A model generated the notes under the pieces. That model worked only from the letters and a program-made list of their open reading frames with translations. It was not told the DNA's origin and did no database searches. A stretch of DNA of 64,000 bases, taken from Massilia sp. CF038 (GTDB lineage: Bacteria > Pseudomonadota > Gammaproteobacteria > Burkholderiales > Burkholderiaceae_D). Shown in pieces: positions 1-10,596 of the stretch. The stretch lies in contig NZ_FQWU01000008.1 of the NCBI RefSeq assembly GCF_900129765.1, forward strand, positions 32,994 to 96,993, given 5' to 3'. How positions within the stretch are numbered: the stretch's first letter is position 1; each line of letters starts with the position of its first letter. The translations under genes were made by a program, and so were the position numbers.

Positions 1-1342
1 CGGGCAGCAGCACCACGAATTCGTCGCCGCCGATGCGCGCCACCGTATCACCCTTGCGTACCAGCGCCGTCAGGCGCGCGCCGGCATGGCGCAGCAGCGC
101 GTCGCCCACCGCGTGGCCGCGCGCGTCATTGATGTCCTTGAAGTGGTCCAGATCAATGAACATCACGCCGCTGTAACTGCCATCACGGCTGGTGGTCTCG
201 AGCAGCTTGGCGATCCGGTCCATCAGCAGGCGCCGGTTGGGCAGGCCGGTCAGCACGTCGTAAAAGGCCAGCCGGTGAATGTCGTCTTCCGATTTGCGGC
301 GCTCGGTAATGTCGCGCTCGACGACCAGCCAGTGGGTGTTGTTGCCGCCTTCGTCGGCAAACGGCACCATGTCGGTCTCGACCCAGTAGGGTTCACCGTC
401 GCGCGTGTAATTGAGCAGTTCGGCGCGCACGGCTTCCTGGCGCGCCATGGCCGCTTCGATACGGCTCAAGGTGGTGTGGCTGGTGGCCGGCCCCGACAAA
501 TGCCGCAACGGCTGACCCAGCAGTTCGGCGCGCGCGTAGCCGGAGCGGCGCTCAAACGCGTCGTTCACGAAAATCACCGGCGCCCCCTGGCCAGGCGAGG
601 GACCGACTTCGGCAATCAGCACCATGTCGTTCAGGCGCGCCAGGGCGGCAGAAGTCAGGCGCAGTTCATTGTTGAGCGCGTGCAGCTCGTTGCGTCCCAG
701 TTCCATGGTCACGGCGGTGGCGCTGACGGTGGTCAGCGCAGCGGCCAGCTGGCGCAGCAGCACCCCGCAGGACAGGGTGATGATGCCGGTAATGAAGACA
801 AAATTGACCGCGATGATCAGCGGCCGCGTGATCAGGCCGCCCCCGGTCAGCAGCGAGATGGCCAGCACTGCCACGCCGGTGATCGCCAGCCACCAGTAAG
901 CCGGCCGCAAACCGAGCAGCAGGGCGGCCAGCACTGGCACCGCGGCCAGGTAGATCTGGCTGACCGGGCGGTTTTGCAGCATCAGCGCGGCGCCCACGGC
1001 AAAGGTGACGGCCATGAAGCTGAAGACCCGGAACGAGAACGGCAGGCTGCGCCAGTGCCACACCGCGAGCAGCCACAGCATGGCGATGGTGTCGATCACA
1101 GCCACCAGCCACAGCTTTTCACTGATCGCCAGCAGGACGCTGGGCACGGCGGTGGCGCCACCCAAGATGAGTACAACCAGCAACAGCCGGTGAAAGATCT
1201 GCAGGCGCCAGTGGGCGATGTCGCTCGGGCCGGTCAAGGTGTCGGATCCTCGTTGTACTTCGGGGAAAAAGCGCCTTCTCAATCCACGCGGCAGTGGAAC
1301 TGAGTATTTTGATAACCATACCACAGCTTTCTGTTTATGCAT
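1..1342 (-). CDS. PAS-GGDEF diguanylate cyclase, membrane-anchored (3' end outside window)
   Basis: Membrane sensor that should make cyclic di-GMP from two GTP. Read on the minus strand, the start is the ATG at 1342, preceded by AGGGAGAAG at good spacing. The N-terminal ~180 residues hold about five hydrophobic segments. A PAS-like sensor region follows (NDAFERRSGY, then a DITERRKSEDD exit motif), then a GGDEF domain beginning LTGLPNRRLL. The signature GGDEF itself lies at bases 16-31, so only the last part of the catalytic domain is cut off by the window edge. The intact GGDEF suggests an active cyclase. No RxxD inhibitory site was seen in the expected place: the residues before the signature read KGDTVARI. 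It stands alone and is divergent from the TonB receptor gene. Confidence 0.9.
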   Translation of the reverse strand, partial: MHKQKAVVWLSKYSVPLPRGLRRRFFPEVQRGSDTLTGPSDIAHWRLQIFHRLLLVVLILGGATAVPSVLLAISEKLWLVAVIDTIAMLWLLAVWHWRSLPFSFRVFSFMAVTFAVGAALMLQNRPVSQIYLAAVPVLAALLLGLRPAYWWLAITGVAVLAISLLTGGGLITRPLIIAVNFVFITGIITLSCGVLLRQLAAALTTVSATAVTMELGRNELHALNNELRLTSAALARLNDMVLIAEVGPSPGQGAPVIFVNDAFERRSGYARAELLGQPLRHLSGPATSHTTLSRIEAAMARQEAVRAELLNYTRDGEPYWVETDMVPFADEGGNNTHWLVVERDITERRKSEDDIHRLAFYDVLTGLPNRRLLMDRIAKLLETTSRDGSYSGVMFIDLDHFKDINDARGHAVGDALLRHAGARLTALVRKGDTVARIGGDEFVVLLP

Positions 1343-1525
1343 CCGGTCTTCTCCCTGTGGCCTGCCCGCGTATTTTTTTGCGCCTTGGCCCTTGCCGGAT
1401 TTGGTTTAGGCTGGAGTACCTGTTAGACTTTTAGAAATATATGTCTGCTTGAAACAATGACTTCTTTTAAGGAGCGCAAGCAGCAACAACAGCACCAATA
1501 CAAGAACTTAAAGGGGTACGATCCG

Positions 1526-3769
1526 ATGACAAACCGGTCCGGGCAATGCGTTCCGAGATTGCCGGCTGTGTTGGTCTGCGCGGCATTCGCCGGCGCGACA
1601 CCAGTCCATGCACAAACCACGCCTGCGGGCGATATTCCCGAAGTGATCGTCACGGCCCAGCGCAGTGCCGCGCCCGCTTCCAGGACCCCGGTCTCGATGA
1701 CGGTCCTGTCAGGCGAGCAGCTCGCTGCCGCCGCGCTCGACAGCCCCTCCGCCGTCGGCGCGCGGCTACCCAATGTGCATATGGATGGCGCCCCGGATGG
1801 TCTGCGCATCACCATCCGCGGCGTGTCGAATGCCGACACCACCGAAAAAGGCGACCCCTCGGCCGCTTTCATGCTCGACGGGATCTACATCGCGCGTCCA
1901 CAGGCGCAGGACCTGAGCTTCTTTGATATCGCGCGGGTGGAAGTGCTGCGTGGTCCGCAAGGCACGCTGTACGGCCGCAATTCGACTGCCGGTGTGGTCA
2001 ACGTGATTTCCAACGCGCCAGGCCAGAGCCTGGAAGGCGCTGTCAGCGTCGACCTGGGCAACTACAACAGCCGGCGCGCCAGCGCCATGCTCAACGTGCC
2101 GGTCAGCCCGTCGCTGGCGCTGCGCGCGGCCGTCGCTTACAACCAGCACGACAGCTATCTGATCAACCGTCAGGGCACGCCCTACACCCTGGGCGGCGAC
2201 CGCGACGACATCTCGGCGCGCCTGTCGGCCAAACTGGCGCTGGGCGAGCAGGGCACGCTGCTGCTGCGCTACGAGCGCAGCACCGTCAAGCAGAACAATG
2301 ACAGCCACGTGCCGTCCTCGAACTTTTATACCTTCGACGCGGCGGGCCAGCCCCACTGGAAGGATGGCAGCACCGATGAACGCCTGACCAACAGCTTCGT
2401 GCCCATCAACGCCCCCCTGCAGCAGGGCAGCGGCCGCGCCGTGAGCGATGGCTTGAGCGCGGAGCTGGAGTGGAATCTGGGCCAGGCCCGTTTGTATTAT
2501 GTGGGTTCGCACCGCCGCTTCGAGCACAACCAGCGCGCCAATTTCTATTACGGCATCACGCCCGCATTTGCCCTGGGTGTGCGCCAGCGTTTTGACGGCG
2601 ATTACAAGCAGGATTCGCACGAGCTGCGGCTGGCCTCGCAGGGCTGGGGCGCGCTCACCGCGCAGGCAGGCTTGTACTGGTTCCGCGAACAGTCGCAAGT
2701 GCTGTACAGCTTCCGCGACCTGGAATTGCTGCAGCTGCCGCCTTATTATGTGTTCCCGCATGGTCCGACCGAAGCCACCGGCAAGGCCGTGTTTGCCCAG
2801 GCCACTTACGGCTTGAGCGAGCGTCTGCGCGCCACAGCCGGTGTGCGTTTCTCGCACGACGACAAGTCGCGCATCGGTTCCACCAACTTCCAGCAGGCTG
2901 AAACCTTCAACCCGGCCACCGACCTGCGCTTGTTGAATGCAGCCGAACTGTCGACCAGCAAAACCACCTGGCGCCTGGGTACCGAATACGATCTGGACAA
3001 ATCGTCCATGCTGTTTGCCACCGTCTCGACCGGCTACAAGGCGGGCGGCTTCAACGACGGCTGCCTGGCCGGTACCAGCGCGCTGGGCATCGCCTGCCCG
3101 GCGCAGCTGGCAGTGCCCGAAAACGCCCTGATCTACCAGCCCGAAACGCTGACCTCGTGGGAAGCCGGCTTCAAGTCGCGCTTCTGGCACAACCGCGCCA
3201 CCTTGAGTGCCACCGCCTTCTATTACGACTACGCCAATTTGCAGCTGTCAGGCGTGGTGTCGGTCCAGGGTGCGCCGCGCTTCGTGACCACCAATGCCGG
3301 CCAGGCCCGCGTCAAGGGACTGGAAGTGGAAGGCCAGCTCAGTGTGACGCCAGTTGATCGCCTCAGCTATTCGCTGGCGCTGCTCGACGCCTACTACAGT
3401 GCTTATGCGCCCGATGGCGTGACCTCGTGGGCTGGCCGCAAGCTGGACCGCTCGCCGACCACCACCTTCTCGCTCGGCTTCGACCACAGCTTCGTGTTTG
3501 CCGCCTCGCGCCTGAAGGCCGGTCTGTTCACGCGCTACAGCAGCGCCTACGACATCAGCGTGCCAAGCCAGTTGCGCCAGTACCGCATTGCGTCACGCAC
3601 CCAGAGCGACCTGACGCTGGCTTACGCGCGCGATGGTGCCGACTGGAGCGTGCATGGCTACGTCAAGAACCTGGAAGACAAAGTGCGGCCGATTTCGATC
3701 GACAGCTTCGGGATGGTGGTGCCCAGTGCGCCGCGCACCTGGGGTGCACGTCTTGAATACAGGTTCTGA
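1526..3769 (+). CDS. TonB-dependent outer-membrane receptor
   Basis: Outer-membrane gated channel for an unidentified substrate, energised by TonB-ExbBD. The start at 1526 is preferred over an in-frame ATG 69 bases upstream, because AAAGGGG lies before it and the protein then begins with a signal peptide ending PVHAQ. The mature N terminus carries a TonB-box-like EVIVTAQR, then a plug domain (GLRITIRGVSN, VEVLRGPQGTLYGRNSTAGVVN), then a long beta-barrel ending in an aromatic C terminus (LEYRF). The sequence resembles the large plug/barrel family used for siderophores, sugars and other complex substrates; the substrate cannot be read from it. It lies 53 bases upstream of the CruF-like gene and may share its transcript. 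No Fur box was recognised in front of it. Confidence 0.9.
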   Translation: MTNRSGQCVPRLPAVLVCAAFAGATPVHAQTTPAGDIPEVIVTAQRSAAPASRTPVSMTVLSGEQLAAAALDSPSAVGARLPNVHMDGAPDGLRITIRGVSNADTTEKGDPSAAFMLDGIYIARPQAQDLSFFDIARVEVLRGPQGTLYGRNSTAGVVNVISNAPGQSLEGAVSVDLGNYNSRRASAMLNVPVSPSLALRAAVAYNQHDSYLINRQGTPYTLGGDRDDISARLSAKLALGEQGTLLLRYERSTVKQNNDSHVPSSNFYTFDAAGQPHWKDGSTDERLTNSFVPINAPLQQGSGRAVSDGLSAELEWNLGQARLYYVGSHRRFEHNQRANFYYGITPAFALGVRQRFDGDYKQDSHELRLASQGWGALTAQAGLYWFREQSQVLYSFRDLELLQLPPYYVFPHGPTEATGKAVFAQATYGLSERLRATAGVRFSHDDKSRIGSTNFQQAETFNPATDLRLLNAAELSTSKTTWRLGTEYDLDKSSMLFATVSTGYKAGGFNDGCLAGTSALGIACPAQLAVPENALIYQPETLTSWEAGFKSRFWHNRATLSATAFYYDYANLQLSGVVSVQGAPRFVTTNAGQARVKGLEVEGQLSVTPVDRLSYSLALLDAYYSAYAPDGVTSWAGRKLDRSPTTTFSLGFDHSFVFAASRLKAGLFTRYSSAYDISVPSQLRQYRIASRTQSDLTLAYARDGADWSVHGYVKNLEDKVRPISIDSFGMVVPSAPRTWGARLEYRF

Positions 3770-3822
3770 ACGGCGCCTGCGCGCACTGTCCCTCAACGCT
3801 TGACTGGATTGGCCCATCCCCT

Positions 3823-4641
3823 ATGAATGCATTGATGAAGCGCTTGCCTTACCTGACGTTTGCCTTGCTGGCGGTGTTTTTGATCCTGACGGCGCTGCGC
3901 GGCCAGTCGCAAACCACGCTGATGCTGGTGGCCAGCTCGGTCGTGATGTTTGCCTGCTGCTGGGCCAGCGCCATCCATATGCTGGGCGCACGCCCGGCCC
4001 TGCATTTCGTGATCATTGGCGTCACCTGCGGCTGGGTGGCCGAGCAACTGGGCTCATCCTACGGCTGGTTCTTCGGCAGCTATGATTACACCGACGTGCT
4101 GGGACCGGTCCTGGGCGACGTGCCGCTGGTGATTCCGCTGATGTGGTTTGCCCTGTGCTACGTGGCCTACGTGATCGGCAACCTGATTGTGTGGCAGGCA
4201 CCCACCGACGGTGATGCCCCGCTGGGCCAGTCGCTGGTGATGTCGCTGCTGGCGGCCATGATCGTGGTGGCCTACGACCTGGGCGCCGACCCGTACATGG
4301 TGTTCACGCTCAAGGCCTGGATCATGGAAATGAAGGACGGCTGGTGGTTCGGCGAAACGCTGCAGGGCTTCTTCGGCTGGGCCTTTGTCACCTTCGTGGT
4401 GGTGTTCGGCTTCCGCCTGACGCTCAAAAAGGTACCGCTCAAGCCGGCCCCCAATATGGCGCACTGGCACCTGCTGGTGCCGCTGCTGGTGTACGGCGGC
4501 AGCATGGTATTTCAGATGTGCTTTGGTAACCCGGTCGAAACGCGCACGATCGCCCTGTTCGCCATGGGCATTCCGCTGCTGTGCGCGGCCATCGGCTGCT
4601 GGCGCTGGAACCATGAGCAGAAGGCGCGAGGGACCGCATGA
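3823..4641 (+). CDS. Carotenoid biosynthesis protein (CruF-like, DUF422 family)
   Basis: Polytopic membrane protein of about seven hydrophobic segments and 272 residues. The motif FGSYDYTDVLG followed by VPLVIPLMWF and YDLGADPYMV is typical of the carotenoid hydratase family PF04240 (CruF, bisanhydrobacterioruberin hydratase). Known members add water across a terminal C=C bond of a carotenoid end group. No other carotenoid gene (crtB, crtI, crtE) is in the window, so the natural substrate is uncertain. Its stop codon overlaps the start of the MpaB-like gene by four bases (ATGA), implying translational coupling. No clear Shine-Dalgarno site precedes the ATG. Confidence 0.75.
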   Translation: MNALMKRLPYLTFALLAVFLILTALRGQSQTTLMLVASSVVMFACCWASAIHMLGARPALHFVIIGVTCGWVAEQLGSSYGWFFGSYDYTDVLGPVLGDVPLVIPLMWFALCYVAYVIGNLIVWQAPTDGDAPLGQSLVMSLLAAMIVVAYDLGADPYMVFTLKAWIMEMKDGWWFGETLQGFFGWAFVTFVVVFGFRLTLKKVPLKPAPNMAHWHLLVPLLVYGGSMVFQMCFGNPVETRTIALFAMGIPLLCAAIGCWRWNHEQKARGTA

Positions 4642-6047
4642 GTGCGTTGCCGGGGCAGGATCTGGAAGTCCAGCTGGAAGACATGCGCATGCGGGCCGAC
4701 CCGCTGGCCGACAATACCATCGCGGCTTTGCTCGGACCCTGGACCAATCTGCAGCAGGCCGCACGCGGCAACAATGAAAACTGGGCCGTGCTCGACTTCA
4801 TCAATGCCCAGATGGCGCAATGGCAGTCGAACGGCGGCCTCGATGCATGGAAAACCGACAGTCCGAATGACGACGCCCTCACGCGAGAATTGAAGGCGTA
4901 TGTGCGGGCCGGCATCGGTCTGCCTGCCTGGGCCGACCCGGTCCGCATCGAACGCGCCGAAAAGCTGTTCATGGATTACGGCATGCTCTCGTGCACGCTG
5001 CTGTTCTGTTCCAGCCTGCCGGAATGCTATGTGATTCCCGACCTGGCTGCCGTGCTGCACGTGGCCGGCCAGCTCGAAGCCCACACCGACCACCGCATCC
5101 GCTCCACTGCGGCCATGATTTTCCCGGTCATGATGATCGGCGGCCTGACCCGGCCCGAAGGCGGCGGCTTGCCGCAGGTGCTCAAGGTGCGCCTGATCCA
5201 CGCCATGATCCGCAACCTGATCTTGCGCGGCAATCCAAGCGACGCCACCCGCGCCGACCAGGTGCCAGCGCTGGAGCAGGGCGGCATCACCAATATGCAC
5301 CGCGCCCTGTTTTCGCACGGCTGGGACCTGGCCCGCGACGGCGTGCCGTGCAGCCAGGACGAACTGGCCTACACCCTGCTGACCTTTGGCTATGTATTCT
5401 TGCGCAGTATGCGCAAGCTGGGCCTGGGCTTGCCGCACGAAGATGAACTGGCCTATCTGCATGCCTGGAACGTGATGGGCCATGTGCTGGGCATGGAAAC
5501 GACGCTGATGGCTGAAACCATGGAAGAGGGCGAGGCGCTGTTCGCCCGCCTGCAGGCGCGCGGCCGGGCCGACCAGCCGCTGGTGCACGATGTGCGTCCG
5601 GCCCTGGGCCAGGCGCTGATGAAGACCATGGAAAACGTGATTCCTCTGCATGCCATCAAGCCGTTCCCGGTGCTGCTTACGCGCTACCTGTGCGGCAAGA
5701 CCACGGCCAAGGACATTGGCATCGACCACCGCGTACCCTGGTATTCGCGCATGCTGTTCTGGGTCGTGATGATGATCACGCGCGGCATTGACGCCCTGGG
5801 CCGCCTGGTGTTTCCTGGTTTTTCGATGTGCCGCATGATCACCCGTGTGGTGGGTTACCAGTTTACCGTGCGCGTGCTGATGGACCAGACCCGGCCCCTG
5901 AAGCTGCCGCCAGCCCTGCTTGGCCAGGTCAACAGCATGACCGGCAGCTGGCACGTTGACCCGCACGCGCCCAAATGGATCAACAAACTGGAACAGCGTC
6001 TGACCGGGCGCGGCCCGCAGGCCGGTTCGACCGAGGCCCGTCAATGA
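4638..6047 (+). CDS. MpaB/latex-clearing-type oxygenase family protein (DUF2236)
   Basis: Protein of 469 residues in the DUF2236 / MpaB-like family. Characterised relatives are heme oxygenases that cleave isoprenoid chains: Lcp cleaves rubber, and fungal MpaB cleaves a prenyl side chain. Visible family-like features are [18 protein letters not shown] near residue 95 and an alpha-helical core containing [19 protein letters not shown] and [18 protein letters not shown]. Hydrophobic stretches around residues 375-395 may attach it to the membrane. It overlaps its neighbours by four bases on both sides, so it belongs to the same translation unit as the CruF-like gene and the sensor kinase. Family assignment rests on reading these motifs; substrate and heme ligands were not established. 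Confidence 0.75.
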   Translation: MSALPGQDLEVQLEDMRMRADPLADNTIAALLGPWTNLQQAARGNNENWAVLDFINAQMAQWQSNGGLDAWKTDSPNDDALTRELKAYVRAGIGLPAWADPVRIERAEKLFMDYGMLSCTLLFCSSLPECYVIPDLAAVLHVAGQLEAHTDHRIRSTAAMIFPVMMIGGLTRPEGGGLPQVLKVRLIHAMIRNLILRGNPSDATRADQVPALEQGGITNMHRALFSHGWDLARDGVPCSQDELAYTLLTFGYVFLRSMRKLGLGLPHEDELAYLHAWNVMGHVLGMETTLMAETMEEGEALFARLQARGRADQPLVHDVRPALGQALMKTMENVIPLHAIKPFPVLLTRYLCGKTTAKDIGIDHRVPWYSRMLFWVVMMITRGIDALGRLVFPGFSMCRMITRVVGYQFTVRVLMDQTRPLKLPPALLGQVNSMTGSWHVDPHAPKWINKLEQRLTGRGPQAGSTEARQ

Positions 6048-9000
6048 GAGCGCTGCTGGCCTGCCTGTGCGCCTTGCTGGCGCTGTGTTGCGGCGGGCCG
6101 GCCCACGCTGCCGCTGGCGTTGCCGATGCAGCACCAGCGCTGCTGCTGCGCGACAGCACGGCGCAGGTGGAAGCCTGGCCGGTGCTGCGGGTGCAGTTCG
6201 ACGGCAGCGGCGCACGCACCGTCGAGGACGTGCTGGCCCGTCCATTCAATACGCCCACCTCGGCCTACGCCACCCTCGGCGTGCACCGCGAAGTGGTGTG
6301 GCTGCGCATTCCCGTTGCGGTGGCCGCCGGCGGCGATGGCCAGTGGGTGCTCGATATCGATTACGCGGTGCTCAACCGGGTTGACGTGTATTTGAGCCAG
6401 AATGGCCAGTCGACCCGACTGGCGGTGATGGGCAACCTGGTCCCGGCCAGCAAAACGGCACTGGGCGGACGGGCGCCGGCAGTGGCGCTGAATCTGGCCC
6501 CTGGCCAGAATTACGAACTGCTGCTGCGGATCGAAAATATCGGGTCGAAGATCCTGCCGATCCGCCTGTCCAAGCCAGCCGCCTTCCATGAGACGGCGCT
6601 CAACGAACAAATCCTGCAAGGCATGCTGATCGGCCTGTCGCTTTGCCTGCTCCTTTACAGCCTGGCCCAGTGGCTCAATCTGCGCGAACCCCTGTTTGGC
6701 AAATACGCGCTGCTGGTGGCGGGCACGCTGATGTTTTCGGTCGAATTTTTCGGCATCGGCTCGCAATACCTGTGGGGCGCAAGCGCCTGGATGACCCAGC
6801 ACTCGGGCGGCCTGTTTGCCCTGATGGCTTCGTGCGGCGCTTATCTGTTCGTCGAACAGGCGCTGGCCCGGCCCGGCTTTGACCGCATCTTCAGCCGCCT
6901 GATGCACATCGGCGCCGGCCTGACCGTGCTGACCGCCGTCCTGTTCGCGGCCGATCTCATTTCGGTGCAAGTGCTGGTGACCATTGTCAGCACCCTGGGC
7001 CTGATGCCCATGCTGCTTGGCTTGCCGGGCGCTTTTACCCGTGCCCGCCGCGGCGACGCGGTCGGCATCTACTTCCTGGTGGGCTGGGCCATCAGCTTCC
7101 TGTCGTCGCTGATTCTGGCGCAGGTCATTGCAGGACGGGTGGCAGCAGGCTTCTGGACCATGCACGCTCTCCAGTTTGGCAATACGGTGGACATGCTCAT
7201 TTTCATGCGCATTCTGGGCATGCGCAGCAAGGCGATGCAAAGTGCGATGCTGCGCGCCGAGGCAGCCACGCGCATGAAGTCGGACTTCCTGGCCAACATG
7301 AGCCACGAAATCCGCACCCCGATGAACGCCATCATCGGCATGAGCCGCCTGGCCCTGATGACCGATCCGAGCGAAAAGCAGCGCAATTACCTGACCAAGA
7401 TCCAGGGCGCGGGCGAACATTTGCTGGGACTGATCAACGACATCCTCGACTTCTCCAAAATCGAAGCGGGCAAGATGACGCTGGAGACGGTCGTGTTCGA
7501 CCTGGCCGACGTGCTGGACCATCTCTCCAGTGTCACGTCGGTCAAGACCGACAGCAAGCAGGTGGAACTGGTATTCCGGGTTGACCGCGCGGTGCCGGGC
7601 AAGCTGGCCGGTGACCCGCTGCGCCTGGGACAAGTGCTGATCAACCTGACCGGCAATGCCGTCAAGTTCACCGACAAGGGCGAGGTGGTGGTGGCCATCG
7701 ATCTGGTCGAGCGCACCGGTGAAGCCATGATCCTGCGCTTTTCCGTGAGCGACACCGGCATTGGCATGAATGAAGAGCAACTGGCCGGCCTGTTCCAGTC
7801 CTTCAGCCAGGCTGACAACTCCATTTCGCGCAAATACGGCGGCACTGGCCTCGGTTTGTCGATCTCGCGCCAGCTGGTGGAGCTGATGGGAGGCCGCATC
7901 AAGGTCACCAGCACGCCGGGCGTGGGCAGTCGCTTCAGCTTTACCGTGCGCCTCGGCGTGGCCGATGGCATGCTGGCGCCGGCGGCGCCGCCCATGGCGC
8001 TGCTGCACCAGGTGCGGGTGATGGTGGTGGACGACAGCGCCAGCGCCGCTTCGGCCCTGGTCGACATGCTGGCCTCGTTCGGCATTGCCGCCGAGGCGGC
8101 CGACAGCGGCCCGCGCGCGCTCGAGATGCTGGCCGCAGCCGTGGCCGCCGGCGAGCCGTACCACGTGGTGCTGATGGACTTCATGATGCCCGGCTGGGAC
8201 GGGATAGAAACGATTCGCCGGATTCGGGCCGACCGCCGCTTTGCGGCCCCGCCCGCGATCTTGATGGTGAGTGCCTATGCGCGCGAGGAAGTGGTGCGCA
8301 AGGACGACCAGGTGCAGCCGGAAGGCTTCTTGTCCAAGCCGGTGGGACCATCGCTGCTGTACCACAGCCTGCTGCAGGTGCTGCGTCCGGAAGCGGCCAG
8401 CGAGGCCGGCCAGGACAGCCGCACTGGTTTGCGCGAAGGCGATCTGGCGCGGCTGGAGGGCGCCCGTATTCTGCTGGTTGAGGACAATGCCAACAACCGC
8501 GAGGTGGCGATCGACTTCCTGGCCGCGGCCAAGGTCGTGGTCGACATCGCCGTGCATGGCGGCGAAGCGGTGCACAAAGTGCGCGATAACGACTATGACC
8601 TGGTACTGATGGATATCGCCATGCCGGGCATTGACGGCTTTACCGCCACACGCCAGATCCGCGCATTGGGCAACCGTGACCGCTTGCCGATCGTGGCGAT
8701 GACGGCGCATGCCATGGCCGGCGACCGTGAACTGAGCCTGGCCGCTGGCATGAACGACCATGTGACCAAGCCGATTGATCCGGAAGCGCTGTTCAAGGCC
8801 CTGCTCAAGTGGATTGCGCCGGAGCGGCTGGCGCTGCCGGCCATGTCTGCGCCCGCCATCGTGGTGCCACCTGCGCCGCCGCCCGCGCCGGTCAGTGCGC
8901 CGCCCGCTGCCCAGCCAGCGGCAAGCGCGCCGGCGTCCGCGCTGTCGATCAGCATTGAAGAACTGGCCCCAGTGGCTGGCGTGGAATGGGAGTTGGCCCT

Positions 9001-9601
9001 GGCCAGCGTCGATTTCAAGCGCGAACGCCTGTACCGGCGTTTGCGCGGCTTTGTTGGGGAATACCGCCGTTCGCCGCAAATCGTGCGCGAGGCGCTTGCC
9101 AGCGGCAACTTCGAACCACTGCAAGGCCTGGCGCACAATTTGAAGTCAAGCGCGGTCTACGTCGGTGCAAACGGACTGGCTGCGCTGGCGGGCGACATTG
9201 AAATGGCACTGCGCGCGGGCGATACCGCAGCGGCGCTGGAAATGGGCCCGACGCTCGTGAGCGCGCTCGATGAGCTGCTTGATGGCCTCGATGCGGTCGA
9301 ATCGGCGCCGCCTTTGATGGCTGCGCCGAGCCTGGCGCCAGCGGCGCACAAAAGCGCGCCGGGGCTGGCCGCCGCCGACGTGGCACGCCTGATGCGCCGT
9401 CTGGGCACCTTGCTGATGGCCGACGACGCCCAGGCTGACGACACCCTGCACGAACTGCAGACGGCATTGCGTTCGCGCGGCCATGACGATCAGCTTGCAC
9501 AAATTCGCCGCGCGGTCGACGATATCGAATACAGTGTCGCTCTCGTGGCGCTGTCGGTATTGGCGCGCACGCTCGAAATTGAACTGGCGGAGAAGGCATG
9601 A
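6044..9601 (+). CDS. Hybrid sensor histidine kinase (7TMR-DISM, HisKA, HATPase, two receivers, HPt)
   Basis: Membrane sensor kinase with an internal phosphorelay. The start is the ATG at 6044 (overlap ATGA with the previous gene), giving a signal peptide ending PAHAAAG. Order of parts: an extracytoplasmic 7TMR-DISM type 2 domain to about residue 180; a seven-helix membrane domain to about 400; HisKA with phospho-acceptor His421 in [12 protein letters not shown]; an HATPase with [11 protein letters not shown]; receiver 1 with Asp712 in VLMDFMMPG; receiver 2 with Asp857 in [10 protein letters not shown]; a proline/alanine linker; and an HPt domain with His1031 in AHNLKSS. All key residues are present. 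It is coupled by another ATGA overlap to the response regulator-cyclase at 9598, its likely phosphate acceptor. DISM domains often bind small molecules or carbohydrates; the ligand is unknown. Confidence 0.95.
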   Translation: MRALLACLCALLALCCGGPAHAAAGVADAAPALLLRDSTAQVEAWPVLRVQFDGSGARTVEDVLARPFNTPTSAYATLGVHREVVWLRIPVAVAAGGDGQWVLDIDYAVLNRVDVYLSQNGQSTRLAVMGNLVPASKTALGGRAPAVALNLAPGQNYELLLRIENIGSKILPIRLSKPAAFHETALNEQILQGMLIGLSLCLLLYSLAQWLNLREPLFGKYALLVAGTLMFSVEFFGIGSQYLWGASAWMTQHSGGLFALMASCGAYLFVEQALARPGFDRIFSRLMHIGAGLTVLTAVLFAADLISVQVLVTIVSTLGLMPMLLGLPGAFTRARRGDAVGIYFLVGWAISFLSSLILAQVIAGRVAAGFWTMHALQFGNTVDMLIFMRILGMRSKAMQSAMLRAEAATRMKSDFLANMSHEIRTPMNAIIGMSRLALMTDPSEKQRNYLTKIQGAGEHLLGLINDILDFSKIEAGKMTLETVVFDLADVLDHLSSVTSVKTDSKQVELVFRVDRAVPGKLAGDPLRLGQVLINLTGNAVKFTDKGEVVVAIDLVERTGEAMILRFSVSDTGIGMNEEQLAGLFQSFSQADNSISRKYGGTGLGLSISRQLVELMGGRIKVTSTPGVGSRFSFTVRLGVADGMLAPAAPPMALLHQVRVMVVDDSASAASALVDMLASFGIAAEAADSGPRALEMLAAAVAAGEPYHVVLMDFMMPGWDGIETIRRIRADRRFAAPPAILMVSAYAREEVVRKDDQVQPEGFLSKPVGPSLLYHSLLQVLRPEAASEAGQDSRTGLREGDLARLEGARILLVEDNANNREVAIDFLAAAKVVVDIAVHGGEAVHKVRDNDYDLVLMDIAMPGIDGFTATRQIRALGNRDRLPIVAMTAHAMAGDRELSLAAGMNDHVTKPIDPEALFKALLKWIAPERLALPAMSAPAIVVPPAPPPAPVSAPPAAQPAASAPASALSISIEELAPVAGVEWELALASVDFKRERLYRRLRGFVGEYRRSPQIVREALASGNFEPLQGLAHNLKSSAVYVGANGLAALAGDIEMALRAGDTAAALEMGPTLVSALDELLDGLDAVESAPPLMAAPSLAPAAHKSAPGLAAADVARLMRRLGTLLMADDAQADDTLHELQTALRSRGHDDQLAQIRRAVDDIEYSVALVALSVLARTLEIELAEKA

Positions 9602-10524
9602 ACGTAGGCGCAACACAGAAAGTACTGGTGGCAGATGATGACGCCATCAATCGTCAGGTACTGGGCGAACTTCTGAAACCCGAATACTCGGTTTTGCTGG
9701 CCAAAAACGGCGAGCAGACCCTGGAGCGGGCCGTGCGTCACTTGCCGGATCTGATTCTGCTCGACGTGATGATGCCTGACATGGATGGCTACGAAGTGCT
9801 GCGGCGCCTGCGCGCTGATCCGCAGACGGAACACATCGCCGTCATTTTCATTTCCGGTCTGGACCGGCCTGAAGACGAAGCCAATGGCCTGAACCTGGGG
9901 GCGGCCGACTATATCGCCAAACCATTCAATGCCACTGTCGTCACGGCGCGCGTGGCGCTGCACTTGCAAGTGGTGCGCCAGCGCCGCATGCTCGAACGCC
10001 TGGCGCACATTGACGGCCTGACCGAACTGGCCAACCGGCGCCGCTTCGACGAGGTGTACGCCAACGAATGGCAGCGCGCGCGCGATGCACGCCGGCCGCT
10101 GTCGCTGGCCCTGCTCGACATCGATTGCTTCAAGCAGTACAACGACCGTTACGGCCATCCGGCGGGCGACCGCGTACTGCGCTCGGTGGCGCGCACCGCA
10201 TCATCTTTCATGCGGCGCCCGGTCGACCTGGCCGCGCGCTACGGCGGCGAGGAACTGGTGCTGCTGATGCCCGACACCTTCAGCGAACAGGCGCAGCAAC
10301 TGGTCACCGGCTTGCGCCTGGCGATCGAACAGCTGACCATCGCGCACGACGCCTCGGTGGCAGGGCCTTTTCTGACGGTGAGCGTGGGCGGCGCCACGCT
10401 GGAACTGGAGGCGGGCGAATCGGCAGCCGAACTGCTGGACGCGGTGGACAACCAGCTTTACCGCGCCAAGCACGCTGGCCGCAATCGCGTTGAATGGCGC
10501 GGCCCCCTGGCAGCACGCCCATAA
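9598..10524 (+). CDS. Response regulator with GGDEF output (PleD/WspR-like diguanylate cyclase)
   Basis: Cytoplasmic protein of 308 residues: an N-terminal receiver ([11 protein letters not shown], phospho-acceptor Asp in [13 protein letters not shown], conserved Lys in YIAKPF) joined to a GGDEF domain. The active-site signature is GGEEL, a common active variant ending in Leu rather than Phe. An inhibitory RxxD site (RPVD) lies five residues before it, so product feedback by cyclic di-GMP is likely. The gene starts inside the stop codon of the hybrid kinase (ATGA), which makes the pair a probable dedicated signalling unit: phosphorylation in the HPt/receiver relay would switch on cyclic di-GMP synthesis. 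This is the last gene of the overlapping run that begins at 3823. Confidence 0.93.
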   Translation: MNVGATQKVLVADDDAINRQVLGELLKPEYSVLLAKNGEQTLERAVRHLPDLILLDVMMPDMDGYEVLRRLRADPQTEHIAVIFISGLDRPEDEANGLNLGAADYIAKPFNATVVTARVALHLQVVRQRRMLERLAHIDGLTELANRRRFDEVYANEWQRARDARRPLSLALLDIDCFKQYNDRYGHPAGDRVLRSVARTASSFMRRPVDLAARYGGEELVLLMPDTFSEQAQQLVTGLRLAIEQLTIAHDASVAGPFLTVSVGGATLELEAGESAAELLDAVDNQLYRAKHAGRNRVEWRGPLAARP

Positions 10525-10596
10525 ACGGATGGCAAATGGCTGAAAAGGGGCGTATTGTGATGCTCTGTTTTTGCCTTCATCTGAAAGGGTTCCACG

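Noticed and set aside
6041..9136. Very long open frame antisense to the hybrid kinase gene
   Set aside because: Typical artefact of high-GC coding sequence: His/Gln/Arg-rich translation without domains. The plus-strand frame has full kinase motifs.
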